NCBI GenBank assembly: GCA_024638965.1 | Contig: JAHEJI010000005.1 | Location: 1 to 63,072, forward strand | Reading direction: 5' to 3' | DNA: 63,072 nucleotides | Source of the DNA: Planctomycetaceae bacterium | GTDB lineage: Bacteria > Planctomycetota > Planctomycetia > Pirellulales > Pirellulaceae | Part shown: positions 28,633-38,368 of the stretch, one piece after another | Position numbering within the stretch: position 1 is the first letter of the stretch | Layout: every line of letters starts with the position of its first letter | Position numbers and translations under genes: made by a program | Notes under the pieces: model-generated | Seen by the model: the letters and a program-made list of their open reading frames with translations, nothing else | What the model was told of the DNA's origin: nothing | Databases searched by the model: none

Positions 28633-29337
28633 ATGAGCGTCGTAACAATGAGTTCATTCTCAAAACATTCGGTACCCAATCTGGATTGCTTTTCAGCACC
28701 CTTCGTTTTCTTTTCCATTTCGAAATGTGGCGAGCTAACCTATTTCAGTCCCTCATCGCAAGAAGTCCTGGGGTTGCGGCCCGACGAAGAGATTGGCAAA
28801 AAGTACACCGATTTTCTCGACTTGAATAATCCCATCAATGCAGAATTTCAACGGCGTACGGATGAGAGGTTTGCATTAAGCATGACGTCTTCGTCGACCA
28901 TGCATGCCGTCTTTGATACGAACAAAGGAAAGAAGATTCTCCGTATCCAATCGTATGGAGAAGCCAACTCTACGGGTGAAGTCATCCTCAATCATGGCAT
29001 TGCACAGGACATCACGGATTCGCTTGTGCTCGGTTCTGACTTGCATCGACGATGGCATGTGCTGCAGTCGGTCCGCAACGAGCTTTCCAAAAGGGAAAAA
29101 CAAGTCCTGGAGCGAGTTCTGAACGGTCGCCTGAATAAGTCGATTGCCAGAGAACTCGACGTTACCCAAAGAACCGTTGAAAGCGCTCGCTCCCGCTTGA
29201 TCAAAAAGTTTGGGGCCAAAACGACGGCGGAATTGGTCCGCTTGGCGACAGAATTAACCATGCTCACGAACATCATTGAATCTCTGGATGAGGAAGTCCT
29301 TCCGCAAGCGACTAACATCGATGGATTTCTTGGTTAA
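28633..29337 (+). CDS. PAS-LuxR transcriptional regulator
   Basis: This 234-aa protein has an N-terminal PAS domain at about residues 25-140 (YFSPSSQEVLGLRPDEEIGK, ending in GIAQDITD). A LuxR-type HTH follows at about 155-215 (LSKREKQVLERVLNGRLN, VTQRTVESARSRLI). It lacks a receiver domain, so it probably senses its signal directly through PAS. GAGAAAGG lies 8 bp upstream of the ATG. It is divergent from the multi-PAS kinase; both have PAS input and LuxR-family output, suggesting a linked regulatory circuit. Confidence 0.88.
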   Translation: MSVVTMSSFSKHSVPNLDCFSAPFVFFSISKCGELTYFSPSSQEVLGLRPDEEIGKKYTDFLDLNNPINAEFQRRTDERFALSMTSSSTMHAVFDTNKGKKILRIQSYGEANSTGEVILNHGIAQDITDSLVLGSDLHRRWHVLQSVRNELSKREKQVLERVLNGRLNKSIARELDVTQRTVESARSRLIKKFGAKTTAELVRLATELTMLTNIIESLDEEVLPQATNIDGFLG

Positions 29338-29744
29338 ACGGTGTCATATCAGATCAAGCAAAGTTTCCTTATTCAGGGTGGGTGGAAAAACGAGGCTTCT
29401 CTCCTGACCGGGATGCCATATTTTGAAATGACACGATGTCGTTTCAGATGTCAGTTCGTATCCCGGGTAAGGCTTGTTGGGTCATGGAAGTGATTCCGGG
29501 CATGGACGCCCATTTATTGAGACCAAGATTATTATAAGCGCATCTTTCAACCGTGTGGGCAACGCCCCGTGCGATTGGATAGAAAAACGTGGCCCGATGG
29601 GCACGCGGTTAAACGAAACAACCTGCGGAAGCGCCTTTTGTCAATCCGGATTCAATCAACTGCGGAATCGTCGTAATGGATAAAAGAGCAGTTTCAATGG
29701 ATCGAGTTTTGATTCTGAATTCTCGCGAATCAAATCACAACGCG
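29338..29744. other. Intergenic region with dispersed repeat
   Basis: These 407 bp lie between the convergent PAS-LuxR and hrpA-like genes. The region holds one copy of dispersed repeat family B (29549-29615, with similarity continuing to about 29660). A weak 8-bp inverted repeat TTTGATTC/GAATCAAA near 29711-29738 lacks a proper T-tail. Otherwise nothing is recognised. Confidence 0.6.
29549..29615. repeat. Dispersed palindromic repeat, family B, copy 1
   Basis: The element begins AACCGTGTGGGCAACGCCCC and ends GGCCCGATGGGCACGCGGTT plus AAACG. The two ends are near-inverted repeats of each other. A second copy at 59296-59368 is about 85% identical over the arms, and a shared 'TCAAT(T)CCGGATTCAAT' tail follows both. 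This looks like a MITE/REP-type element rather than a gene. Confidence 0.8.
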
Positions 29745-32700
29745 CTACACTTGACGTATTTTCTTCCATTGTTTCTCCAACCGTTTGGCGGAAATGGTAA
29801 TGCAGGTACCCAGTTGTTGGGCAAAAAGTGAAACGCGGTATTCCTCAATCATCCAGCGAAACTGGGTTAGTTCAGGATCGACGATGGCTTGCGAGGTATG
29901 TTTTTCCGCTGCCGCTTCATACTTTTGCCACCATTTAGCCAACTCTTCTCTCGCCTGTTGATCCTGTTTTGGTGGTGTGGAAGGTAGCTTGTCAATCCTG
30001 GCGGCAACGGCATTGAAGTAACGTGGATAATGTTCGAGCCAGAGCCAAGGTGTCGTCGAAAGAAAGTCGCGGGTTGTAAGTCCCTTGATCTGGGCGCGGA
30101 TATCGCCCTTGGCTGAGCTAAACTGTGCCCCAATTCCTTCGAGCTTTAATAATGCGGCATGCGCTTGAGTGGCCCATTTGAGCAGCCATTTGGCTACGGC
30201 TTGGGTTGCAACCGAAATCCGCTCAACTGCATTGGCATTAAGCGCTTCAAAGCTGGCTAAATCGCGCGGTATCTTTTCCCGATCCACAAACGCGATTCGA
30301 GTAATCAAATCCGCCAGTTGAGTTTTCAATTCGGCTGAAGGAATCACGCGGGATAATTTCACGGCGTGTTCGTTAAAGTTAGGAAGCCAGTTGACTTGTG
30401 AACGCAGCGACTTGCGATGTCGGATCTGAAACAGTCGCACCAATCCTTGTCGTGAAACCTGGTCGGCAGCCTGCTTTGAATCAAAGAGCCGTAAGCCGAT
30501 CGAATCCAATTGGTCGACGATTGCCGGAAACGCGGCCAATTCAGTCGCGCCTCGACGAATCATGACCTCTCTGGGAAGTTCTCGCCAGATCCACTCACGC
30601 AAACCGTCTTGATTCCAGGTTGCGTCATCAACCTGAACCACATTCGTTGCGTGCTCCGGACCAAGTTGACTTCGAATATCGGCCAACGATCGACCCTCCG
30701 CTAGAACTTCGCCTTCGTGGTCGACGACTCGAATATTTACATTCAAAAACGGATCAATTTGATCGGATTGAAAATCTTCCGGTTCGATTGGCTCTTCAGA
30801 AATGATACTGAGTTCGTTTGCCACCGCTGACAGGAATGACCCACTCCCGAACGTAATTCGCTCGGCAACCCGTTGTGCCGTCTCCGGAGCGGGAACGAGT
30901 TTTCGGCGAATCGGTTTTGGCAGGCTGCGAATCAGCGACACAATACGCGAATGCATCAAACCTGGAATCAGCCAGCCTGCCTGCGTCTCGTCAATTTGTC
31001 CGACACCTTCAATGGGCAATACGATGGTTGCTCCGTCATCTTTGGCTCCCGGTTTGAAAGCGTAATTGACGGATACGTTCATCGAGCCAATTTGCACATC
31101 GTCCGGGAACAGATTCGCGTCCTGCAATTCGTCTTCGCTGAGCAGATCGATGCGCGACATTTTGAGCGTTTCGTCCAACTCTGGATCTGACTTAATGAGT
31201 TTTCGAAGGCTGGCAAGATCAACTGCGTTTTCCGGTAATCGTTGCTGATAGAATTGAACGATTCGATATTCGTCGATCACAAGTTCGCGATTTCTGGTTT
31301 TGGCAGCTTCAGCTTTGATCGTTTCCAAAAGCGACAAATTGTGTTGGTAAAACTTCAGATTGCCGGTGAACTCGCCTTCGGTCGCCAATCCCTTCTCAAT
31401 AAACAGTTCTCGTGACTGTTCCGGGTTAATCCGGGAAAAATTGACCTGGCGGTTCGCGATCACGGGTAACCCAAATAAAGAGACCCGTTCGTGAGCCAAA
31501 ACTGATTGTTGTTTGCGGCTCCAAAAAGGATCTGAGTGGTGTTTCTTGATCAAGTGGCCCCCGATCGGCTCAATCCATTCGGGGGCGATTTTGCCGACGG
31601 TCCGACCATATCGACGAGTGGTTTCAACAATTTCACCAACGACGATCCATTTTGGCTTTGACTCAAAAACTCCCGAGCCAGGCCAAAGATGAAACTTCAC
31701 GCCGCCGGCACCGGTATATTCGTGTTTGTCGCTGAGCATGGCGACACCCGAAAGGAGCCCGGTCAGTAGACTCCGATGAATCGCGTTGAAATCATCTTTG
31801 CGATCACCCCAGGACAGCCCCGATTGCGCAACCATCGACTTAAGTTGCCGGTGAATATCCTGCCACTGCCTGATCAGCACGTAAGACAGAAAATTCTGTT
31901 CACAAGCCTTGCGCAGTTTGCTGCGGGACAAATTTTCTTTTTGCTTCTCAAAGAAGTCCCACACATTTAAGAAGGCAAAGAAATCAGACTTTGCGTTTGC
32001 AAACTTTGCGTGTTGTGCATCCGCCGCCTGTTTTTTCTCGGCGGGGCGAATCCGGGGATCCTGGATCTCCAGAGCGGCCGCAATGATCAGGATTTCGTTG
32101 AGACATCCCTCCTCGTCAGCGGCAAAAATCATTCGCCCGATCCGCGGATCGACTGGCAACTTCGCCAGTTTTCGGCCGAGCTTCGTCAACCGCCGGCGTT
32201 CGTCGACAGCACCAATTTCGAAAAGCGTCTTGTAGCCATCTCGAATCGCCTCAGCACTTGGCGGATCGATAAAAGGAAACTCGGTAATTTCGCCCAATTT
32301 CAGCGAAAGCGTCTGGAGTATAACGGATGCCAAGTTGGTTCGACGGATTTCGGGCGTCGTGAATTCCGGGCGGCCGCGGTAATCGTCTTCGCTGAAAAGC
32401 CGAATGCAGACGCCCGGTCCAATCCGTCCGCAACGCCCCGCCCTTTGGTTAGCAGAGGCCTGCGAAATGGATTCGATGGGAAGTCTTTGGACTTTGGAAC
32501 GCGGCGCATAACGACTTATTCTGGCCGTTCCCGTATCGACGACGCAGCGAATCCCGGGGACCGTAATCGACGACTCCGCAACGTTTGTCGCCAGGATGAT
32601 ATGGCGATTCTTGTGCGATTGAAAAATCCGGTTTTGCTGATCGGTGGATAGTCGAGCATAGAGCGGCAGGATTTCGGTGGTCCGGCCGACAAAGTTGACC

Positions 32701-33725
32701 GCCCGCAATTTCTTGCTGAGTGTGCGAATATCGTTTTCCGTAGGAAGGAAAACGAGGATGTCCCCATCGTCTTTGCAGGTCAGTTCTCGGCACGCTTCGA
32801 CGACACCGGCTTCGACGTCTCCGTCAACGTCACCTTCATGAGCGGGCTGGTACCGAATTTCGACCGGATAGGTGCGGCCTTGAACGTTGATGATCGGAAC
32901 AGGATTGGCGGGCTCAACTGTAAAATGTTCAGCGAACTTCGCGGTGTCGATTGTTGCCGACGTAATGATCAGTCGTAGGTTTTTGCGCCGGGAAAGTATT
33001 TTACGAAGGTATCCTAATAGAAAATCAATGTTCAACGATCTTTCATGAGCCTCATCGACGATCAGCAAATCGTAGGCGTCCAGAAATCGGTCACTTTGGG
33101 TTTCCGCAAGTAAAATTCCATCGGTCATCAATTTAATGTAGGTCTTTTCGTCATTGGTCTTGTCGGCGAATCGAATCTTGTATCCCACTTCGGATCCGAG
33201 TGGCGAACCTAATTGGCTGGCAATTCGTGCCGCGACGCCGCGAGCCGCAATTCGTCGAGGCTGAGTGTGACCGATCAGACCGCTCGCACCATATCCCATT
33301 TCGAGCGCCATCAAAGGCAACTGGGTTGATTTCCCACTTCCCGTTTCGCCACTGATGATGACAATCTGGTTGTCTTGAATCGCTTGGCAAATTTCTTCTT
33401 TGCGATCAAAAATGGGAAGTTCCGTATCGAACTTGGGAGTGGGGGCGTTTTCATTGCGCTTGGACCTGAGGGCGATCGAATGCTTGGCGGATACCTTCCA
33501 GTTGAGGAGCTGTTCGGATTTCCGCGCCGGGCTTTTGTCGGCTCGCAGCCGTCGGAGTTGTTTGCGCAGTCGAAAGCGGTCTCGCTGCATCGCAAGGGCC
33601 AATTGGTCTTCGAGTTGTTGGATATCTTCAGCCAAAGGAGTGTTTAGGTGGACAGCGCCTTGCCGCTCACAGGTCGAATATGGCACTGTCCAATTAGGTA
33701 GTTTTGCAATTCTTCGAAATGGCAA
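29745..33725 (-). CDS. hrpA: HrpA-type DEAH-box RNA helicase
   Basis: This ATP-dependent RNA helicase of about 1326 aa matches the length of E. coli HrpA (1300). Motif I is SGETGSGKST, motif II DEAH in LLIVDEAHERSL, motif III SATID, and motif VI region QRAGRCGR. HA2, OB-fold and DUF3418-type regions fill the C-terminal half (GLLSGVAMLSDKHEY, WLIPGLMH). The start is uncertain. The longest frame begins at a TTG at 33725 and a GTG 36 bp further in is also possible, since the first 50 residues are poorly conserved. A terminator at 33761-33790 lies just upstream, so it probably has its own promoter or relies on read-through. Confidence 0.95.
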   Translation of the reverse strand: MPFRRIAKLPNWTVPYSTCERQGAVHLNTPLAEDIQQLEDQLALAMQRDRFRLRKQLRRLRADKSPARKSEQLLNWKVSAKHSIALRSKRNENAPTPKFDTELPIFDRKEEICQAIQDNQIVIISGETGSGKSTQLPLMALEMGYGASGLIGHTQPRRIAARGVAARIASQLGSPLGSEVGYKIRFADKTNDEKTYIKLMTDGILLAETQSDRFLDAYDLLIVDEAHERSLNIDFLLGYLRKILSRRKNLRLIITSATIDTAKFAEHFTVEPANPVPIINVQGRTYPVEIRYQPAHEGDVDGDVEAGVVEACRELTCKDDGDILVFLPTENDIRTLSKKLRAVNFVGRTTEILPLYARLSTDQQNRIFQSHKNRHIILATNVAESSITVPGIRCVVDTGTARISRYAPRSKVQRLPIESISQASANQRAGRCGRIGPGVCIRLFSEDDYRGRPEFTTPEIRRTNLASVILQTLSLKLGEITEFPFIDPPSAEAIRDGYKTLFEIGAVDERRRLTKLGRKLAKLPVDPRIGRMIFAADEEGCLNEILIIAAALEIQDPRIRPAEKKQAADAQHAKFANAKSDFFAFLNVWDFFEKQKENLSRSKLRKACEQNFLSYVLIRQWQDIHRQLKSMVAQSGLSWGDRKDDFNAIHRSLLTGLLSGVAMLSDKHEYTGAGGVKFHLWPGSGVFESKPKWIVVGEIVETTRRYGRTVGKIAPEWIEPIGGHLIKKHHSDPFWSRKQQSVLAHERVSLFGLPVIANRQVNFSRINPEQSRELFIEKGLATEGEFTGNLKFYQHNLSLLETIKAEAAKTRNRELVIDEYRIVQFYQQRLPENAVDLASLRKLIKSDPELDETLKMSRIDLLSEDELQDANLFPDDVQIGSMNVSVNYAFKPGAKDDGATIVLPIEGVGQIDETQAGWLIPGLMHSRIVSLIRSLPKPIRRKLVPAPETAQRVAERITFGSGSFLSAVANELSIISEEPIEPEDFQSDQIDPFLNVNIRVVDHEGEVLAEGRSLADIRSQLGPEHATNVVQVDDATWNQDGLREWIWRELPREVMIRRGATELAAFPAIVDQLDSIGLRLFDSKQAADQVSRQGLVRLFQIRHRKSLRSQVNWLPNFNEHAVKLSRVIPSAELKTQLADLITRIAFVDREKIPRDLASFEALNANAVERISVATQAVAKWLLKWATQAHAALLKLEGIGAQFSSAKGDIRAQIKGLTTRDFLSTTPWLWLEHYPRYFNAVAARIDKLPSTPPKQDQQAREELAKWWQKYEAAAEKHTSQAIVDPELTQFRWMIEEYRVSLFAQQLGTCITISAKRLEKQWKKIRQV

Positions 33726-33760
33726 GTCTTACGGTCGGAACCCGTCTCAACAACCGTCAA

Positions 33761-33790
33761 ATAAAAAAGGATACGTGAATTCACGTATCC
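33761..33790 (-). terminator. Intrinsic terminator after the DUF11-like gene
   Basis: A perfect palindrome occupies 33769-33790 (arms GGATACGTGA / TCACGTATCC). On the minus strand it is followed by TTTTTTATTT (complement of 33759-33768). It lies 28 bp after the stop of the DUF11-like gene. Confidence 0.85.
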
Positions 33791-33817
33791 GATCGTTATG
33801 ATAGCCCACAGGTTCGG

Positions 33818-34894
33818 TTATTTTGGTTGTTGATGGTAATTTTGGATCGGTTTTTTGGCGATTCGGTGGTTTGGGATGTGGTTTGTAATTTCAGGCTTGG
33901 GTTTCCCTACTACCTCGGTTTCCAAGGTTGACTCACCCTGAGGCTGTTCACCCATAAAAACGACCACTTTAGCTAACTGTTGGCCCTTGCTTGTCGCTTG
34001 CGCCTTGAATCGAATGACTTCATGACGGTTGTTTTTTATGACGGGGACGTGCCAGGTGATTGAACGCTGCTTAGGATTCGGTTTGGAGACCCGATCCAGA
34101 ATCGTAACTTCAAGTCCACGGGGAATTTGAAGTGTTGCGCGGACATTGTGCACAGGGCGTTCGCTTGTATTGATGATTTTTATTGCGTATTCGGCCTCCG
34201 TGCCGATGTGCAGTAGACTTGGACCACTAAGTTCAGCCTCGGCAGGTGGACTCACGACTTGGACGCGGTGAAAAGTGGAAACGGAAATCCCCGGAGTGTC
34301 CGTTTGATTTTGTATCAACGTGTTTTTGGTGCGCGTGACGGCAAACTTACCGCTTGCGACGAATTCCAGATCCGCAATCCCGGGTTTTTCCGCCGTCAAG
34401 TTGAATTCAAATCTCGCTCTAAAATGCGGATCAAGCTCCGCAAGATAAAGCGTTAGTTGTGAATTCGGGGCTGGCGCGAACCGGGAGTCGGGGCTTAGCG
34501 AGATCTGCAAGTCTTTGAACACGGTGGAAGTTGGATTTTCAAGCGTGGCCACGAATTTACATGCCCTCCCCTTCACCAATTCTTTGGGCCCTGTGACTCC
34601 AATTTTTACCGTTTGTGTCTGTATTTCGCGGGAGTTGTCTTTTCTTTGCGCCTCAAAGTCCGGGCGAGTTCGGATCGCTGAAAATATCGACGGCGCGTCG
34701 CCGGGTTGATTCATGGCGATTCGGTCGAATTTCGGGCGACCTGAACCATGCCCCAGTTCGTCGTTTAATCGGGCGAGGCGATCATCAGGGGGTGAGGTCT
34801 CAGTTTCAACGACTGATTGAAGTTGAGCAAAACTAGGTTGAGCAAACAAAGCGGCCATCGAAACGAGTAAGGCAATTTCTAATTTGAATTTCAT
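33818..34894 (-). CDS. Secreted DUF11/OmcB-like beta-domain protein
   Basis: This 358-aa exported protein starts at the ATG at 34894, directly followed by a signal peptide (MKFKLEIALLVSMAALFA). An in-frame ATG 27 bp upstream would blur the signal. Two Ig-like domains of the DUF11 'conserved repeat' type are visible. One lies at about 95-210 (KFVATLENPTSTVFKDLQISL) and one at about 215-330 (EYAIKIINTSERPVHNVRATL, then IPRGLEVTIL). Such domains occur in Chlamydia OmcB and in planctomycete envelope proteins. It is monocistronic by appearance, with a strong terminator downstream. Confidence 0.8.
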   Translation of the reverse strand: MKFKLEIALLVSMAALFAQPSFAQLQSVVETETSPPDDRLARLNDELGHGSGRPKFDRIAMNQPGDAPSIFSAIRTRPDFEAQRKDNSREIQTQTVKIGVTGPKELVKGRACKFVATLENPTSTVFKDLQISLSPDSRFAPAPNSQLTLYLAELDPHFRARFEFNLTAEKPGIADLEFVASGKFAVTRTKNTLIQNQTDTPGISVSTFHRVQVVSPPAEAELSGPSLLHIGTEAEYAIKIINTSERPVHNVRATLQIPRGLEVTILDRVSKPNPKQRSITWHVPVIKNNRHEVIRFKAQATSKGQQLAKVVVFMGEQPQGESTLETEVVGKPKPEITNHIPNHRIAKKPIQNYHQQPK

Positions 34895-35448
34895 GGATGC
34901 TCCGAAATAGGTCCCGCTCATGGGCGGGAGGGGCGCGGAATTGGGGCCACTGGATGGCGGGCCTCTGGTTCGTCCTTTAGCACTAATAATCGGAAAAGCC
35001 GTTGCGATGCGTCGCCCGAATCAAAGTCGCCTTGCCATCTTCCGGGCTGACCCTCCAACCGATTCGCATTACCGGCAAAGTCTAGTCGTATCGCTAGCAA
35101 CCTGAAGTGGCAGCAAATTTAAGATATCACTAAGCATGCTTCAGACGGCCGAAGTCAATGAATCTCATGAAAAGCAAAAGCAGCGATGAGTTTCGCGAAT
35201 CTAGCCACCAACCGTGCACGAATCTCGTCGAGTGGTCCAGGAAAACTCAAATTATCTTTGATTTTTGCATCCCATGGAACAACGAAAATCCGCTTCTGAC
35301 AGTAGTCGGCGTTATTTTTTGAGATTTTTCTCTCGAATGACCCAATGTGTCACAAGTACCGCGAAAAGTATTACAGCCCTGGACGGCACCGATCGTCAAT
35401 CAATCGGACGCAGGAAGCACTTCGAAAACTTTCAAGGAGCAAGAAAAC
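34895..35448. other. Intergenic region before csrA
   Basis: These 554 bp separate the divergent DUF11-like and csrA genes. The left part (34918-35100, minus strand) contains a closed 60-codon frame starting at TTG whose TGA overlaps an upstream ATG of the DUF11-like frame. I do not accept it as a gene. The right part carries two GGA motifs close to the csrA start (in CAGGAAG and CAAGGAGC). No other structure was recognised. Confidence 0.5.
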
Positions 35449-35676
35449 ATGTTAGTTCTATCACGCAAGAAAAACGAATCCATCATCATCGACGGTCAAA
35501 TCAAGATTGAAGTTCTAAAGGTCAAAGGTAACACCATTCGACTTGGTATTTCGGCCCCCCAAGACGTCAAAGTTCTCCGGGGAGAGTTGGCACCATTTGG
35601 CAAGACATCACATGAAGTCGTCGTGGACGATGATTTAGATGGGCCGGGATCATTAGTAATCGCTCACGCATCATAA
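35449..35676 (+). CDS. csrA: Carbon storage regulator CsrA
   Basis: This 75-aa RNA-binding translational regulator has the canonical N-terminus (MLVLSRKKNESIIID) and the core IKIEVLKVKGNTIRLGI and APQDVKVLRGEL. AAGGAG lies 9 bp before the ATG, and the SD itself contains the GGA that CsrA binds, so autoregulation is possible. The C-terminal tail (after about residue 50) is acidic and variable, as usual. No flagellar genes or fliW are adjacent. A terminator follows at 35740-35767. Confidence 0.96.
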   Translation: MLVLSRKKNESIIIDGQIKIEVLKVKGNTIRLGISAPQDVKVLRGELAPFGKTSHEVVVDDDLDGPGSLVIAHAS

Positions 35677-35739
35677 CAAACCAATGGGACGAAGTTCGAC
35701 TCCAGTGTAGGTGGTGCCTTGAACAATTCCCCATACGAC

Positions 35740-35767
35740 AAAAGCCCCAACGTTCGGGGGGCTTTTT
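35740..35767 (+). terminator. Intrinsic terminator after csrA
   Basis: AAAAGCCCC pairs with GGGGGCTTTT across a short loop and is followed by T-rich sequence. It lies 63 bp after csrA. The A-rich left flank means it could also stop minus-strand transcripts from sucCD. Confidence 0.85.
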
Positions 35768-35775
35768 CTGATGCT

Positions 35776-35916
35776 CATAGTCGTAGTCGTAGTCCCAGTC
35801 GTAGTCCCAGTCGTAGTCGTACTCTTGCTAAAGACTACGTCTAGGATTAAGACTACGACGAGGATTAAGACTACGACGAGGATTAAGACTACGACGAGGA
35901 TTAAGACTACTAGGAT
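35776..35916. repeat. Tandem and inverted GTAGTC/GACTAC repeat
   Basis: The left half is made of GTAGTC-rich 6- and 12-bp units (35776-35822). The right half has four 18-bp units AGGATTAAGACTACGACG starting at 35843, 35861, 35879 and 35897. GTAGTC and GACTAC are complementary, so the two halves can fold on each other. Three TTGGTCATT-like copies follow at about 35924-35951. It lies between the convergent csrA and sucD. Confidence 0.85.
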
Positions 35917-35947
35917 TGAGCATTGGTCATTTGGATTTGGTCATTGG

Positions 35948-36823
35948 TCATTGATTCGCGATGGCGCGTTCCATCGCGGTTCCCATATCTGCCGGACTTT
36001 GCGCAACTTCAATTCCGGCGTCCATCAAGGCGGCTTGCTTTTCGGCGGCGGTTCCTTTGCCGCCGCTGATGATGGCACCGGCGTGGCCCATTCGTTTTCC
36101 CGGAGGGGCCGTTTTACCGGCGATAAATGCCGCGACCGGTTTTGTGATGAAGTCCTTAATGTAAGCGGCCGCTTCTTCTTCGGCCGTTCCACCGATTTCG
36201 CCGATCATCAAAATCGCTTCGGTTTCGTCATCTTCCTGTAAGAATTTCAGTACGTCGATGAAAGAAGTTCCCACAATTGGATCGCCACCGAGCCCCACGC
36301 AAGTGGTTTGGCCCAAGCCGAGGTTGGAAGTCTGCCAGACAGCTTCGTAAGTCAACGTACCTGAGCGGCTCATGATTCCAACTTTACCTTTTTGGTGAAT
36401 ATAGCCCGGCATGATTCCGATTTTGCATTCATCCGCTGTGATCACGCCTGGACAATTCGGGCCCACCAATACGCAATTGGATTTTTGGGCTGCTTCGTAA
36501 ACTCTTACCATATCGAGAACCGGGATGCCTTCGGTAACTGCGATGACAACGGGAATCTCTGCATCAATAGCTTCCAGAATCGCGTCAGCCGCGAACGGTG
36601 GAGGCACAAAAATCATGGTTGCATTGGCGCCTGTTTCGGCGACGGCCTCGATACAGGTGTCGAAAACAGGTAACCCCAGAACGGTTTGACCTCCTTTACC
36701 GGGAGTCACGCCGCCGACCATTTTAGTGCCATATTCCAAACAGCCTTTTGTGTGAAACTCACCGACGTTTCCGGTGATGCCTTGGCAAATGACTCGGGTA
36801 TCGGAATTAATGAGAATGCTCAT
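35948..36823 (-). CDS. sucD: Succinyl-CoA synthetase alpha subunit
   Basis: This 291-aa subunit binds CoA and carries the phospho-histidine. The active-site motif is [14 protein letters not shown], with CoA-binding region [13 protein letters not shown] and PNCPGVI. It catalyses succinyl-CoA to succinate with nucleotide triphosphate formation in the TCA cycle, as a heterotetramer with SucC. It lies 59 bp downstream of sucC in the usual operon order. Confidence 0.97.
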   Translation of the reverse strand: MSILINSDTRVICQGITGNVGEFHTKGCLEYGTKMVGGVTPGKGGQTVLGLPVFDTCIEAVAETGANATMIFVPPPFAADAILEAIDAEIPVVIAVTEGIPVLDMVRVYEAAQKSNCVLVGPNCPGVITADECKIGIMPGYIHQKGKVGIMSRSGTLTYEAVWQTSNLGLGQTTCVGLGGDPIVGTSFIDVLKFLQEDDETEAILMIGEIGGTAEEEAAAYIKDFITKPVAAFIAGKTAPPGKRMGHAGAIISGGKGTAAEKQAALMDAGIEVAQSPADMGTAMERAIANQ

Positions 36824-36882
36824 CGAGATTTGTCTTTTCGGGTTAGAGTTGTTTGTGACCGCAGAGTTGTCGCCGGTATTTT

Positions 36883-38076
36883 TTAGACGGTCTGAGTCAG
36901 TGTCGCGACAACCTTTTCTGCAGCATCGGTCAAGTCAGTTGCCGTAATTACAGCGACATCGGAATCCTCAAGGATTTTGCGACCCTGTTCAACTTGGGTG
37001 CCCTCCAGTCGCACGACGAGTGGGACGGTAAAGCCCACCGAGGTAGCGGCAATGACAATGGCTTCGGCGATTGTCGTGCATTTCATGATTCCGCCAAAGA
37101 TATTGACAAGCACCGCTTTCACATTCGGATCGGAGAGGATGATTCGGAATGCCTCGGTTACTTGTTCAGCGTCTGCGCCGCCTCCCACGTCAAGGAAATT
37201 TGCGGGCTCGCCACCATGTAGTTTGATGATGTCCATGGTGCTCATCGCCAGCCCGGCTCCGTTGACGAGACAGCCGATGTTTCCTTCGAGATTGACATAG
37301 CTGAGTCCAGCGGCGGAAGCACGAACTTCAGATTCATCTTCTTCACTCAAGTCACGCATCTCGGCCCATTCTTTATGGCGGAACGAAGCGTTGGAGTCGA
37401 AGTTGATTTTTGAATCGAGCGCAATCACATCACCATCACCCGTGATGACCAGCGGATTGATTTCCAGCAAAGTGCAATCGAGGTCCACGTAAAGCCGGCA
37501 TAAGGCCTTCATAAACCTGTCAGCCGCGCGAACGGATTTGCCTTTGATGTTGAGCTTTTGGCAGAGCTTTCTCACCTGGTAACTTTCGATTCCCTGGGCT
37601 GGATCAAAATGTTCTTTGAAAATTTTCTCTGGCGTCTCGTGAGCCACCTTTTCGATGTCCACGCCGCCTTCTTGAGAACACATGATCACTGGCATTTTGA
37701 TAGCCCGGTCAAGCACGATGCCGAGATAAAGTTCGCGAGCGATATCGCAGCCGGCCTCCACGATGACCTGATTGACGGCTTTGCCCTCAGGCCCAGTTTG
37801 AATAGTAACGAGATGGTTGCCCAACATGTTGGCCGCCGCCGCTCTTGCCTCTTCGGCGGATTTGACCAGTTGAACACCATGTTGTTCGGGAATTTCCGCA
37901 AAGGTTCCCTTCCCGCGACCTCCAGCGTGAATCTGAGCTTTGACCACGGCAATTGGGCCACCCAAATCCGCGAACGCGGCTGCAGCTTCGTCGGCAGTAC
38001 GAGCGACTCGGTTTTGCAAAACAGCGACGCCAAATTTCTCAAACAGCTGTTTACCTTGATATTCGTGGATTTTCAT
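36883..38076 (-). CDS. sucC: Succinyl-CoA synthetase beta subunit (ADP/GDP-forming)
   Basis: This 397-aa subunit has an N-terminal ATP-grasp ([28 protein letters not shown]) and a C-terminal ligase domain ([23 protein letters not shown]). Length and motifs match the family fully. It is the first gene of sucCD. A terminator of the blaR1-like operon lies upstream at 38257-38283, so the sucCD promoter must fall between 38077 and about 38256. Confidence 0.97.
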   Translation of the reverse strand: MKIHEYQGKQLFEKFGVAVLQNRVARTADEAAAAFADLGGPIAVVKAQIHAGGRGKGTFAEIPEQHGVQLVKSAEEARAAAANMLGNHLVTIQTGPEGKAVNQVIVEAGCDIARELYLGIVLDRAIKMPVIMCSQEGGVDIEKVAHETPEKIFKEHFDPAQGIESYQVRKLCQKLNIKGKSVRAADRFMKALCRLYVDLDCTLLEINPLVITGDGDVIALDSKINFDSNASFRHKEWAEMRDLSEEDESEVRASAAGLSYVNLEGNIGCLVNGAGLAMSTMDIIKLHGGEPANFLDVGGGADAEQVTEAFRIILSDPNVKAVLVNIFGGIMKCTTIAEAIVIAATSVGFTVPLVVRLEGTQVEQGRKILEDSDVAVITATDLTDAAEKVVATLTQTV

Positions 38077-38256
38077 TGATTTTCACATCGGATTAACGGG
38101 CGAATAAGAACGCGATTATAGAAAGCCGCATTTTGAGGGGTCAACCGGCTATCACGATCTAGAAACGACGCACAAATGACCCGAAACCTTATCAGACGTC
38201 CGATCATTGAACGAATTTTGCAATGTACAGTAGCTTTGCGACAGAGCTTCGTATGG

Positions 38257-38283
38257 AAAAAACAACGGCCTGAATTAGGCCGT
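38257..38283 (-). terminator. Intrinsic terminator of the blaI-blaR1-like operon
   Basis: The stem ACGGCCT/AGGCCGT (7 bp, loop GAATT) at 38265-38283 is followed on the minus strand by TGTTTTTT (complement of 38257-38264). It lies about 85 bp after the stop of the M56 fusion gene. Confidence 0.82.
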
Positions 38284-38368
38284 CACACCAAAACAAATCC
38301 TCAAAGTGCGTTAGAACAACGCCTACGCAGCTTTTTGATTGCGCCGACGATGGCACCCCGATGTATTG

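Noticed and set aside
29474-29683. Small plus-strand frame after the PAS-LuxR gene
   Set aside because: It reads through dispersed repeat family B (the GPMGTRLNE translation recurs at the second copy), so it reflects the repeat and not a gene.
35776-35951. Possible minor CRISPR or attachment site
   Set aside because: It is low-complexity 6/12/18-bp tandem sequence without spacers, integrase or tRNA gene nearby.
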